From contig NZ_PVWF01000027.1 in the NCBI RefSeq assembly GCF_003003995.1, positions 1 through 50,605 of the forward strand: a stretch of 50,605 bases of DNA, in the 5' to 3' direction. Of this stretch, positions 29,633-37,531 are shown piece after piece; the stretch's first letter is position 1; each line of letters opens with the position of its first letter. The translations under genes were made by a program, and so were the position numbers. This DNA is from Pleurocapsa sp. CCALA 161. GTDB lineage: Bacteria; Cyanobacteriota; Cyanobacteriia; Cyanobacteriales; Xenococcaceae. Under the pieces are notes generated by a model. The model worked only from the letters and a program-made list of their open reading frames with translations, had not been told where the DNA came from and searched no databases.

Positions 29633-29649
29633 GATTTGATGACGATTGA

Positions 29650-32600
29650 TTAAATTTCAAATTGGTTTTCTGATTGAGCTTGAGCCTGCCCAGAAAAAGG
29701 CAAATTAGCAATTACTTTCTGAGGATTTTTGGAAGTATGCTCCCGATTTTTACGCCGACTTTTAATTGCTACCAGACGTTCTGCATTAGTTTGTCTAGTA
29801 GATTTGATTTCTTGGCGTAGATGTTTACTTCTAAGTTTTTTAGGACTTTGGGGCATTTCTGGTTCGGGAACGAGAATTGAGCCTGGTTTGACAAAAAGAT
29901 CTACGGTACGTCCATTCATCATTACTTGACCTGTAAAAGTCGCGGATACGGGTAATTTACTGGAGTTCTTGGCGAAAATCCCCAATGAATAGTAATTTTC
30001 ATCTCCAGGGTTTTGCATATAGACTATTGGGTCTTTGTGGCGGTCTGAAGTAGGGTCGTTAAAGGGAAGCACAGTAAAGTTTAGTTCTCGTCCTTGGTAA
30101 TAAGGAGAACTAAAGTCATGTTGGGCATAGGCATTTTGATCTTTCCCCAGCACTTCAACTTGACTAATTTCTTGACCTAAAGCTTTAGTAATACGATCTG
30201 GTAATACAGAAAAAACTAAGGAAGCTTTAGCAGATTTCTGTCCTAATACCCAATCCATATGCCTAGGGGCTGTGATACTGATTGGATTATATTTTTTGGT
30301 TCCAGAACTAAAGGTAAATAGCTGATTGTACAGTGTACGGTCTTGGTTATACAACTGTTGTTTGGCTATGTTGATGTCAATTAGATCGTGATGTCTGGCA
30401 ATGTTAGGGTCGTGAAAAGGCTCAAATAGCAGTTTGCAATTAGGATCGATGTTTTTAACTGCAAATTGTACGCAGGGCTTAGTTGGGTGCAAAGTAGCTT
30501 CAAAATTTTGTCCTTGAGCCTCCAACATTTCCCTAATATAAGTAGCACAATCCGTTCTGCCCTGATTGGCAAATAGACTAGATTCAAAAGGGGCTTCAAT
30601 TATATAAGCTGGTACACCTTTCCTTAGATCTCGCTGATATTCATGTTCGCTTTTTTGATAGGTATAGATACTAGGATCGAAATGACGGCAAATATCCAAA
30701 CATTTACGCCTCATTTGACTTTCACTATCATTACCGTGCTGCTTCTGCCAAAGGTGGGCAGCTAATTCGTCTTTGGCAGTTGAACTTAACTGAGCAGCCA
30801 TAATTTGCTCTTTGATACTGCTGTAGGTCTGAGCAAATCTTTGTTTGACTTGTTTAGGATCGGAATTACCTTCTCGAATCGTGGTTTTGACCGTATCGTT
30901 ATATTGTTGCAAGATGTTTTTAGCTAATTGGTTGACCGTGACTTTGGATGTCTCATCTAGAACATTTTCTTGTTTCTGCAATAAATAACCGAACTGTTCT
31001 ACCCGCATTTGATTGAGTTCACAACTCTGCCAAGTCTGGTTGATGTAACGGGGTAGTATGTCCACTACCGAACCATTTTGAGCTACGGGCATGGGAGCAG
31101 AGTTGAAGACCCGTTCGTCCTGTTTAAAGTCAAAAAAGGGTAGCTTAAAAGCAGGACTTTCGAGTTGTTTGTCCAGGTCCTGATAGTAATCCGTATAACG
31201 AGTTGCCGACTTGGGACTATCTACCTCTATTTGCAAAGAATCAAATAGGGTGTCTATCAAACCGGATTTAAACTTGAGAAAGTATTGTTGGTCTTTGACA
31301 TCTGCTTCGGGATTGGGTTGGGCGCAATTAACTCTACCTATGGCATTGGCAATTCTACCAATAGAATTTAGTCTAACGGCTAAAGCCATATGCTTGAGGT
31401 CGGACTGGGCATAGGCTTGCTTTTCTTTCTTAACTACAGGATTAAAGTCACGGTTGAGATCGTTCCCCATTTCATCATATTGAGGTAAAGCCATACGAGT
31501 CTCTGCTGTAATATGAGGCAACAGATCCGCTGGAGTACAAACCAACTGGTCACCATCAAAGTCGCATTGATGGTAATCCATCGCATCAGCAGGATTAATA
31601 AAAACACAACCCTTGGTGTTGATCAATTCAGGAACTTGTTCGTTATCGACTACATAACGACGAATGTTATCCTTGTTAATAATCGGATAGCGGGTGACGA
31701 TTACCTCGGTTTCATTCTGTAGATGAGGAGCGATAATTGTTCCCCTTTTAACCTCAGCGGGTTGTGCCATAGCGGACATCAAGGTGTTAGCTCCTTTGGT
31801 TGCTAACTCCAACCATCGTCTGCGGAGTTGGTCTTTACAAAAAGAAACCACTTTAGGATGATGTGCCAATTCTCCTCTCGTATCGGCTCTGAGAACTTCA
31901 ATCAAACCAAATTCATCCTTGTCTTGAGGGTCTTCAAGCTCTGATTCTTCTGTATCAATATTTTTCAAGTCTTGTTTTTTGTCGTGATTCTCAACAATGT
32001 ATTTGGATAAAAGACGATAGTCATTCTGAATAGTCTTGAGATATTCAGCTTCAGCCATAGTGGCAGGAACGATATCCTGCTCGATAGCTTGGGGAGAATA
32101 CCACTGCATCAACTGCCAGGAGTTTTTATACTCTTGAACTTGAGCATTAGAGTTATTACCCATCACCAACCCAGGCATCTGATAGACACCACAGGCAATA
32201 CGGTCTGAACCCCAATCATAGATATTCGCCAAACTGTCTAAAACCTGTTGGCTGGGGTTATTGAGAATATAACTATTATTCGTAGGATCTACTTGATAAG
32301 AGACCCCCTGATTTTGCAGAATAGTCGGTAGATAATTCAAATCCTGAACTTGTTGGGGGGTTAAATTATCTTTAAAACCCAAGTACCATTGATTGTTGAT
32401 TTGACTAACTTTCATCGGACCAGTATTTTTAGCCCAACCCTTAATAGAACTGCGGTCGAGTACTAGATCGTAACCGCGATTTTCCGTTCTTTTTCTATCT
32501 ACCGCCACTGTCCCTTTGGCAATAAATGCTGGTAGAGGACTATTAACATCAGAATTAGCTAAACGAAATTGAAAAGGAGTATCGGCAGTTCCTCCCAACA

Positions 32601-33111
32601 TAGTAGAAAGACGAGGAGAGATCTTGCCGTGACAGTCTCCCGTGCGTAGGTCTTTTGCTACCTTTCGCTCTACTTCACTTTGATGCTCAAAATCAACAAT
32701 TTTGACGGTAATTGGTGGTTCTAATTTAGAAATACCCTCTTTACAACTAGACACCAACAATGAGCCGTAACGACAGCAGTGATCTGGTTGAGAAGCAAAG
32801 AATTGGTCTCGTATTTGGGCGACTACTTCTGGTTCTGCCATAAAAACAGTAGCTCCAGAAGCCAGTAATACTTCAGTACAATTTCCTAAATTAAGGTTAT
32901 TTAGCTGAGAAAAATAGGCTTGATAGTTGTATTCTTTATCCCTAGTAGCCCGCAGCAGCTCGTCATCAATTTTGACTGCAACTACCCGTTCGGCAGCATC
33001 GGGTAATAATTGAGAAAGGAGACAATTGCCTAGATCTTGAACGCCGTCATAATCTTGATGAGCTATATTGTAGACTCTGATTTTAAGACCAGAATCTGGT
33101 GTTTGACTCAT
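29650..33111 (-). CDS. Cellular RdRP (QDE-1/RDR)- or YonO-like double-psi beta-barrel polymerase
   Basis: This 1153-residue protein carries three blocks in the order found in cellular RNA-dependent RNA polymerases. Block 1, near 158-205, has DCHGKIS, then TPFQFRL and AKGTVAVD (first barrel). Block 2, at 468-532, has TEVIVTRYP, then VPEL and CDFDGDQLVCTPADLLP. Asp517, Asp519 and Asp521 would bind the catalytic Mg2+. Block 3, at 583-636, has SIGRIANAIG, then EAD and EVDSPKSA, where RdRPs have LGxIxN, AD and VDxxKTG. Multisubunit RNA polymerase beta' has NADFDGDQM at the same site but not blocks 1 and 3. The C-terminus is basic. It is first in an operon with the 689-residue protein. Activity and template are unknown. 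Confidence 0.82.
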   Translation of the reverse strand: MSQTPDSGLKIRVYNIAHQDYDGVQDLGNCLLSQLLPDAAERVVAVKIDDELLRATRDKEYNYQAYFSQLNNLNLGNCTEVLLASGATVFMAEPEVVAQIRDQFFASQPDHCCRYGSLLVSSCKEGISKLEPPITVKIVDFEHQSEVERKVAKDLRTGDCHGKISPRLSTMLGGTADTPFQFRLANSDVNSPLPAFIAKGTVAVDRKRTENRGYDLVLDRSSIKGWAKNTGPMKVSQINNQWYLGFKDNLTPQQVQDLNYLPTILQNQGVSYQVDPTNNSYILNNPSQQVLDSLANIYDWGSDRIACGVYQMPGLVMGNNSNAQVQEYKNSWQLMQWYSPQAIEQDIVPATMAEAEYLKTIQNDYRLLSKYIVENHDKKQDLKNIDTEESELEDPQDKDEFGLIEVLRADTRGELAHHPKVVSFCKDQLRRRWLELATKGANTLMSAMAQPAEVKRGTIIAPHLQNETEVIVTRYPIINKDNIRRYVVDNEQVPELINTKGCVFINPADAMDYHQCDFDGDQLVCTPADLLPHITAETRMALPQYDEMGNDLNRDFNPVVKKEKQAYAQSDLKHMALAVRLNSIGRIANAIGRVNCAQPNPEADVKDQQYFLKFKSGLIDTLFDSLQIEVDSPKSATRYTDYYQDLDKQLESPAFKLPFFDFKQDERVFNSAPMPVAQNGSVVDILPRYINQTWQSCELNQMRVEQFGYLLQKQENVLDETSKVTVNQLAKNILQQYNDTVKTTIREGNSDPKQVKQRFAQTYSSIKEQIMAAQLSSTAKDELAAHLWQKQHGNDSESQMRRKCLDICRHFDPSIYTYQKSEHEYQRDLRKGVPAYIIEAPFESSLFANQGRTDCATYIREMLEAQGQNFEATLHPTKPCVQFAVKNIDPNCKLLFEPFHDPNIARHHDLIDINIAKQQLYNQDRTLYNQLFTFSSGTKKYNPISITAPRHMDWVLGQKSAKASLVFSVLPDRITKALGQEISQVEVLGKDQNAYAQHDFSSPYYQGRELNFTVLPFNDPTSDRHKDPIVYMQNPGDENYYSLGIFAKNSSKLPVSATFTGQVMMNGRTVDLFVKPGSILVPEPEMPQSPKKLRSKHLRQEIKSTRQTNAERLVAIKSRRKNREHTSKNPQKVIANLPFSGQAQAQSENQFEI

Positions 33112-33451
33112 GATATTTCGGTATAAATTTAAAAGTTACAGCTACAGTTTTAGATTTAGCTGATGCTTATCAACCCTCATTTGACTAATAAACTGTCTCG
33201 TACTTTAGTCCTATTTGAAGCCCAAGCCGAACCATACCTTTAATAGTTAGCGATTTGTCTTCACCTACACTTGAGATCTAACTTTGTATCAGTATTCCTA
33301 GTCAGAGCGATTACTCCCATTACTGTTATCGATAAAATAATTGCGATCGCTATTAAACTAGTTTGAGCAATTATCTAATAGATTTAGAGAATATTACCGT
33401 CTTGGAGACCGAAATAAGCTCTGACCTAGATACACTAGAGAAGATGTTGAC
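33112..33451. other. Intergenic region with divergent promoters
   Basis: This 340-bp gap lies between the RdRP-like gene (minus) and the papain-fold toxin gene (plus). It holds the shared motif at 33197-33211 and one HIP1 octamer near 33345. A short minus-strand frame with a hydrophobic stretch lies near 33262-33370 but has no start codon. I see no gene. Confidence 0.5.
33197..33211 (-). promoter_or_regulatory. Shared 15-bp motif, copy 2 (upstream of the RdRP-like operon)
   Basis: Read on the minus strand it is GGACTAAAGTACGAG, 14 of 15 the same as copy 1 at 25065. It lies 86 bp upstream of the RdRP-like start. Its orientation relative to the gene is opposite to the other two copies, which suits a near-palindromic protein-binding site better than a promoter element. 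Confidence 0.5.
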
Positions 33452-33820
33452 ATGAAAACTCAAGAAGAAGTTTGGCAAAATATAAGTCAGATTGTCGCAG
33501 GTTATCCTCTACTCGAATGCTCTCGCTGTGCCATTTCCGTTATGGAATGGTTAAAGGCAAATGGCATAGAGGGCAAAATTCTGAGATTAAAAACCAAGAG
33601 ACGGAGTGAAGTTTTTATTATTAGCGATTGCGTAGCTAGCCGAAGGCATCGCTATGGAAGTAACGAATCTATCACAGAAAATGGTATTCATTATGGTGTG
33701 GAGGTTTTCGGTAAAGTATTTGATAATCTGTCTACAGAAGGTTTATCAAGAGAGGCTTGGCTTAATGATTTTCACTCTCGTAGCAACCAGTTTATTGTAG
33801 ATGAATTAACCTCTTTATAA
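33452..33820 (+). CDS. Papain-fold toxin
   Basis: This 122-residue protein matches the small papain-fold toxin family common in cyanobacteria: ECSRCAISVMEWLKANGIEGK with the catalytic Cys near 23-26, then ENGIHYGVEVFGKVFDNLS with the His near 78, and LNDFHSRSNQF near the end. Such domains are usually the tips of polymorphic toxins. Here it is a stand-alone protein without signal or delivery domain, followed by its likely immunity gene. It may work as a toxin-antitoxin pair that stabilises the plasmid. VASRRHRYGSN near residue 60 comes from a small repeat-like insertion (GCGTAGCTAGCCGAAGGCAT). Confidence 0.78.
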   Translation: MKTQEEVWQNISQIVAGYPLLECSRCAISVMEWLKANGIEGKILRLKTKRRSEVFIISDCVASRRHRYGSNESITENGIHYGVEVFGKVFDNLSTEGLSREAWLNDFHSRSNQFIVDELTSL

Positions 33821-33849
33821 ATTATTGGCAAGTTGTAGGAAAGTGTTTT

Positions 33850-34197
33850 ATGAGCGATTTATATGAAGTCTTACAGAAAATTGAAAAATCTCCTGGGATG
33901 TATATTGGTCGTCCTTCGGTCAGCGATTTGTTTATGTTTATCGTCGGTTATGAATTTGCTCGTAGCGAAATGGATATAGAGTTAACTGAAGCAGAAAATA
34001 AGTTTTACGAAGAATTTCAGCCTTGGCTACAGAAAAAACTAGGAGTCAAGTCAGTTACCTCTTGGGCTAAGTTAATCATGCTTTCGTGTCACGATGAAAA
34101 AATTGGTTTTGAATCTTTTTATCGTTTGTTGGCTGAGTTTAGACAGGATGAGGAGTTGTTCGCCAAAGACTCGAATTCAGATTTAGTTCATCAGTAA
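33850..34197 (+). CDS. Probable immunity protein for the papain-fold toxin
   Basis: This 115-residue protein begins LYEVLQKIEKSPGMYIGRPSVSDLFMFIVGYEFAR. The run PGMYIGRPSVSxLxxFxxGYxxAR is typical of an immunity family commonly found just downstream of papain-fold and other polymorphic toxins. It starts 29 bp after the toxin gene on the same strand. It should bind the toxin in the cytoplasm. Confidence 0.72.
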   Translation: MSDLYEVLQKIEKSPGMYIGRPSVSDLFMFIVGYEFARSEMDIELTEAENKFYEEFQPWLQKKLGVKSVTSWAKLIMLSCHDEKIGFESFYRLLAEFRQDEELFAKDSNSDLVHQ

Positions 34198-34213
34198 AGA
34201 GCTAGTGATCATG

Positions 34214-34242
34214 TAAGCCGTTCGGAAAGAGCGATCGCTGTT
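34214..34242 (+). repeat. 29-bp direct repeat left of the zeta module
   Basis: The copy starts TAAGCCGTTCGGAAAGAGCG and ends in the HIP1 octamer plus TGTT. It agrees with 35295-35323 in 28 of 29 positions. The two copies bracket the zeta-like toxin module. The first part resembles the repeats around the HigBA module (AAGCTGTTTGG). Confidence 0.8.
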
Positions 34243-34396
34243 GTAGAAACAGGACATCAGGTTAGATTCAAGAATGCTCCCAAACAACATAGGAAGACTA
34301 AATAATCTAATAAAATAGTTAATTATCGTCCCACTGTGAAATAAACTTTTCAAAAGTGGGGTGATGTTTCTAAAAACCTTTGAAAAAAGTTGAAAA

Positions 34397-34627
34397 ATGA
34401 CTAAAGCTAATATCAAAACAGAAAGCGAGTTTTCTCAACTAGTCGAGCAACTGACACATCTAGCGCAAGAGGGTTTGAAAAAAGAAATTGCTGCTCATAA
34501 AGCGAAAGGTAATCCGATTTTTTACTCTTGGTCAGGAATTTCTATTATGGAATTACCAGATGGTCGTCTTTTTGAATACAAATTAGATGAGAGCGGAACT
34601 GAAAAAATTATCCGCGAACTTCCTTAA
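34397..34627 (+). CDS. Antitoxin of the zeta-like module (putative)
   Basis: This 76-residue protein has a helical start (ESEFSQLVEQLTHLAQEGL) and a beta-rich end (GISIMELPDGRLFEYKL). It lies 2 bp before the zeta-like gene. The ending resembles small cyanobacterial proteins that accompany zeta-type kinases, but it is not the classical epsilon antitoxin. The role is inferred from position. Confidence 0.65.
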   Translation: MTKANIKTESEFSQLVEQLTHLAQEGLKKEIAAHKAKGNPIFYSWSGISIMELPDGRLFEYKLDESGTEKIIRELP

Positions 34628-34629
34628 TA

Positions 34630-35220
34630 ATGACCTTTGCCACATCCATTTTAACTGTAATTGCAGGTTCTAACGGTTCGGGCAAAAGTACCTTTACTCG
34701 CTACACTCAAGAGACTTTAGGCGTTCCAGTTATCGATCCCGATTTAGAAGCACGAATAATTAGACCAGACGCGCCTGAAACAGCAGCTATTGCTGGTGGT
34801 AAACAAGCTCTATTACGCGCTCGTACCTATTTAGCTAACGAGCAAAGCTTTGCAGTAGAAACAACTTTATCTGGCAACACTTATCTTAAGATGATGACGC
34901 GAGCCAAACAAAAAGGGTGGCAAGTCAATTTAATCTACGTGGGTGTTAATGATGTCCAAGTTAACATTAAGCGCGTGGCTCAAAGAGTTGCACAGGGGGG
35001 ACACAATGTACCAGAACCAGATGTGCGTCGCAGATATACGAGAAGTTTAGTCAATTTAGCAACGGCAATCCAAAAGGCTGACTATATTATAATTTACGAC
35101 AATTCCACCGTAGCAGGATATCAACCAGTACTAACTATCGAAGCAGGAAGAGTGACAAAATTTATTGACGAGTTGCCTGAATGGATTAAATCGTCACTTC
35201 CACCAGAGTTTATTGCTTAA
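34630..35220 (+). CDS. Zeta-like toxin / AAA-type small kinase
   Basis: This 196-residue P-loop protein has IAGSNGSGKSTFTRY at about 10-24, then VIDPDLEARI, and AVETTLSGNTYLKMM, the region that in zeta toxins binds the sugar-nucleotide. VAQGGHNVPEPDVRRRYTRS is the distinctive Arg-rich segment. Zeta toxins phosphorylate UDP-N-acetylglucosamine and block cell-wall synthesis. Paired with the upstream small gene it forms a module bracketed by 29-bp repeats. Confidence 0.85.
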   Translation: MTFATSILTVIAGSNGSGKSTFTRYTQETLGVPVIDPDLEARIIRPDAPETAAIAGGKQALLRARTYLANEQSFAVETTLSGNTYLKMMTRAKQKGWQVNLIYVGVNDVQVNIKRVAQRVAQGGHNVPEPDVRRRYTRSLVNLATAIQKADYIIIYDNSTVAGYQPVLTIEAGRVTKFIDELPEWIKSSLPPEFIA

Positions 35221-35294
35221 ATTCTCCTTTAAGAGCGCAAGCTCTTACTGTTGAGCGATATTTCTTTTTTTCTTTCGCTTAATCTCAACACTAA

Positions 35295-35323
35295 TAAGCT
35301 GTTCGGAAAGAGCGATCGCTGTT
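35295..35323 (+). repeat. 29-bp direct repeat right of the zeta module
   Basis: This second copy differs from 34214-34242 by one base (T for C at its sixth position). The distance between starts is 1081 bp. Confidence 0.8.
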
Positions 35324-35395
35324 AACTGACAAAGTAAGCATTAACTAGTAGCCTGGTGGCTTAGATTGACCAAATTATTATTATGGTCAATTTAT

Positions 35396-36091
35396 ATGGC
35401 TCAACACAGATTTAGCTCGCCATTGATAGGCGATCGCCCTGCACCAGTTAAATTTAAGCCTAAGTTAGTCTGCCATAGCTGGGCAGAATTAGAAACTCAG
35501 ACAAATAATTGTCGTGCTTGTGGGCTGCATGAAGATCGGATTCAAGTAGTAGCGGGGCGGTACAGTCACAAACAAGCAGAACTATTGATTATTGGTGAAG
35601 GACCAGGACAGGTAGAGGATAAGGAAGGTCTAGCTTTTGTAGGTGATTCGGGTAAACTATTGGACATTATGCTGGACTCGGTAGGATTGGAGTCTTGGTA
35701 CATAACCAATGTGGTACGCTGTCGTCCTCCAGAAAATCGCACCCTCGACAGTCCCTTCAACGCGGGTTCCCCGCGCAACGGGCTGTCTCGCAATCCCACC
35801 AAAACTGAATGTCAAAGTTGCTGGGGATTTTTACAGAGTGAGATTGCTTTGGTTAAGCCCAAGGCGATTCTTTGTCTGGGTAAAGTGGCAGCTAGAACCA
35901 TATTAAATACCCCAACTAAGTTTGAGAAACTATTGCGGATTCAGCATCAGTATTTTGAGTATCCAGTGTGGGCAACCTATCACCCTGCCTATCTACTTCG
36001 TCAACCACAGTTAAGCGAACACAGTCCAAAATGGCAAGTATGGCAGACTTTGTGTCAAATCAAGCTGTATTTAGAAGGCTGTCGCCTTTAA
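35396..36091 (+). CDS. Uracil-DNA glycosylase, family 4-like, [4Fe-4S]
   Basis: From the ATG at 35396 the product has 231 residues. NCRACGL carries the first two cluster cysteines, and ECQSC and the region around it the others. IIGEGPGQVEDKEGLAFVGDSGKLLD is interrupted by no gap and matches motif A of families 4 and 5, and YHPAYLLR matches motif B. It removes uracil from DNA. DSPFNAGSPRNGLSR, between RCRPPENR and the Cys pair, comes from an inserted palindrome (35747-35787). It begins a run of DNA-replication genes. The open frame extends to 35366 but those ten residues are not conserved-looking. Confidence 0.88.
   Translation: MAQHRFSSPLIGDRPAPVKFKPKLVCHSWAELETQTNNCRACGLHEDRIQVVAGRYSHKQAELLIIGEGPGQVEDKEGLAFVGDSGKLLDIMLDSVGLESWYITNVVRCRPPENRTLDSPFNAGSPRNGLSRNPTKTECQSCWGFLQSEIALVKPKAILCLGKVAARTILNTPTKFEKLLRIQHQYFEYPVWATYHPAYLLRQPQLSEHSPKWQVWQTLCQIKLYLEGCRL
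35747..35787. repeat. GC-rich palindrome in frame in the UDG gene
   Basis: Arms are GACAG...CCC...CGCGGG and CCCGCG...CGGGCTGTC, with GACAG/CTGTC at the ends. It adds about 14 codons to the loop before the Fe-S cysteines. It is much richer in G and C than its surroundings. Confidence 0.75.
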
Positions 36092-36099
36092 AAAGGCGA
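36082..36099. other. Hairpin at the end of the UDG gene
   Basis: TCGCCTTT and AAAGGCGA form a perfect 8-bp stem, with the UDG stop codon between the arms. There is no T-run after it, so termination is uncertain. GGCTGTCGCCTTT also occurs at 12429. Confidence 0.4.
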
Positions 36100-36133
36100 T
36101 AACTAGTTATTAAATTCATAAAATAAACTGATT

Positions 36134-37393
36134 ATGCCAAGAGCTGCTAGTAAAACCACTACTAAGACAACTAAAACAAGTCAAAATCAAAACAAGATCG
36201 AAGAAGCTCCGCCAACGTCCAACTCAGCGTCAACTAAATCTTCATCTCAGTGTACATTGAGCATTAAACCAGGGGAACTATCTCAAAACTTAAGACTGCT
36301 CAATACGGCTATTGGTTGTAACCAAAAAGGACTAGACCGCCTAAAGATTGAAGTTAAGGATAGTCAATCAATTTTTAGCATTGCTGGGGATACTATTGAG
36401 ATCAAGATACTACACAAAGCTACCAAAGCTCAACATCTAGAACCAATTCAAGTAAGTTGCAAACAATTTAATGACATTGCTGCTAGATTAGACAACTCAA
36501 CTCAAAAGTTGGAACTAAATTCAAATGAAGTCAGCATTGCCAATCGTCAAGGAACTTATAATTTACGACTCAATACTTATAAAGATATTCTGCCTCAAAA
36601 TAACGCTGAATTTATTCCTGTAGCTACAATCAAAGCTGATCGGTTCAAACAGGCTTTAGATAAAGTTTTACCTTTTCTTAATAGTGATTCCAAAGAAGTG
36701 ACTAGTGGAGTCTGCCTTCAAATCCAACGATTAGAAGATGAAGATGGTCAAGAATCTTTAATACTTACCTTAACTGGTTTATCTATTCCAGGAATGGGAA
36801 CTACAACTATGATTATTGAAGAGGTTGAGACTGATGATGTAAGTGAAATAATTGAGGAAGACATCAAACTAGTTTTACCTAAGAAAGCGATTTCTTTTAT
36901 TGCTAGTAATGCTCAGGACTTTATTCTTTCTATTGCAGATAATTCCCTAAAATTTAATTGGAGCAATACAGAGTGTACTTTAGAAACTTTTCAAAGTGAC
37001 GAATATCCAGATCTAGAAAAAATCAAAGCATTGCTAGAAGATAACAATCTCGGCGTGACCTTCAATCGTCTAGATTTATTAAATGCCCTCAAAAGACAAC
37101 AGGTAATGTCTGATGAAGTGGAATTTAAAATTGAGGAGGATAATTGTCAGTTGTCTCATGCAACAGAAACAGGTAGTGGAGCCGAAAATGTATTTTGTAA
37201 TTGCGATCATGACGAATCTATATTTCTTTGGCTGCATACGGATTATTTAATCAAGGTTATCTCTGCAATTGACGAGCAGACTGTAGAATTCAAACTAGAT
37301 TTAGAGGCAGAAGCAGAAAGAAAAGGTTCTAGTCGTATCGTCATCAACGACAAAAATACAATGTACTGTTTGGCTCAATTAGTTTCTAGTTAA
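36134..37393 (+). CDS. dnaN: DNA polymerase III sliding clamp (beta subunit)-like
   Basis: This 419-residue protein has a Lys/Thr/Gln-rich tail of about 45 residues followed by the three-domain clamp layout. CTLSIKPGELSQNLRLLNTAI begins domain 1, PVATIKADRFKQALDKVLPFL domain 2, and LGVTFNRLDLLNALKRQ the last domain. The family is usually about 370 residues, so the N-terminal tail is extra. It should form a ring on DNA that tethers a polymerase. The UDG gene is upstream by 42 bp, and loader genes lie downstream beyond a TnpB element. The chromosome will have its own dnaN, so this is an element-specific copy. Confidence 0.85.
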   Translation: MPRAASKTTTKTTKTSQNQNKIEEAPPTSNSASTKSSSQCTLSIKPGELSQNLRLLNTAIGCNQKGLDRLKIEVKDSQSIFSIAGDTIEIKILHKATKAQHLEPIQVSCKQFNDIAARLDNSTQKLELNSNEVSIANRQGTYNLRLNTYKDILPQNNAEFIPVATIKADRFKQALDKVLPFLNSDSKEVTSGVCLQIQRLEDEDGQESLILTLTGLSIPGMGTTTMIIEEVETDDVSEIIEEDIKLVLPKKAISFIASNAQDFILSIADNSLKFNWSNTECTLETFQSDEYPDLEKIKALLEDNNLGVTFNRLDLLNALKRQQVMSDEVEFKIEEDNCQLSHATETGSGAENVFCNCDHDESIFLWLHTDYLIKVISAIDEQTVEFKLDLEAEAERKGSSRIVINDKNTMYCLAQLVSS

Positions 37394-37426
37394 TAGTCCT
37401 GTCGGACTTAGTTAGGAACATGTAGT

Positions 37427-37454
37427 ACCCAGGTTTTAGTCTGGGTCTGTTTTT
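37427..37454 (+). terminator. Terminator after the clamp gene
   Basis: ACCCAG (37427-37432) pairs with CTGGGT (37441-37446) around an 8-nt loop. CTGTTTTT follows. It lies 34 bp after the stop codon and separates the clamp gene from the TnpB element. Confidence 0.75.
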
Positions 37455-37531
37455 GAACCTTCTTCCGTCGCGCATTCTCCTTCAATAAAACTTGCTCAAA
37501 TGCGCTTGAGAATCTCTATTATACTACTGTC

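Noticed and set aside
29650-33111. Reading the DFDGDQ protein as a plain RNA polymerase beta' (RpoC) copy
   Set aside because: The motif fits beta', but the surrounding blocks (DCHGKIS, FQFRL, VPEL, VDSPKS) match cellular RdRPs better. The length and gene context are also wrong for RpoC1 or RpoC2 of cyanobacteria.
33262-33370. Possible small membrane protein on the minus strand
   Set aside because: A hydrophobic frame exists, but there is no ATG, GTG or TTG at a suitable place, and a stop codon lies directly upstream.
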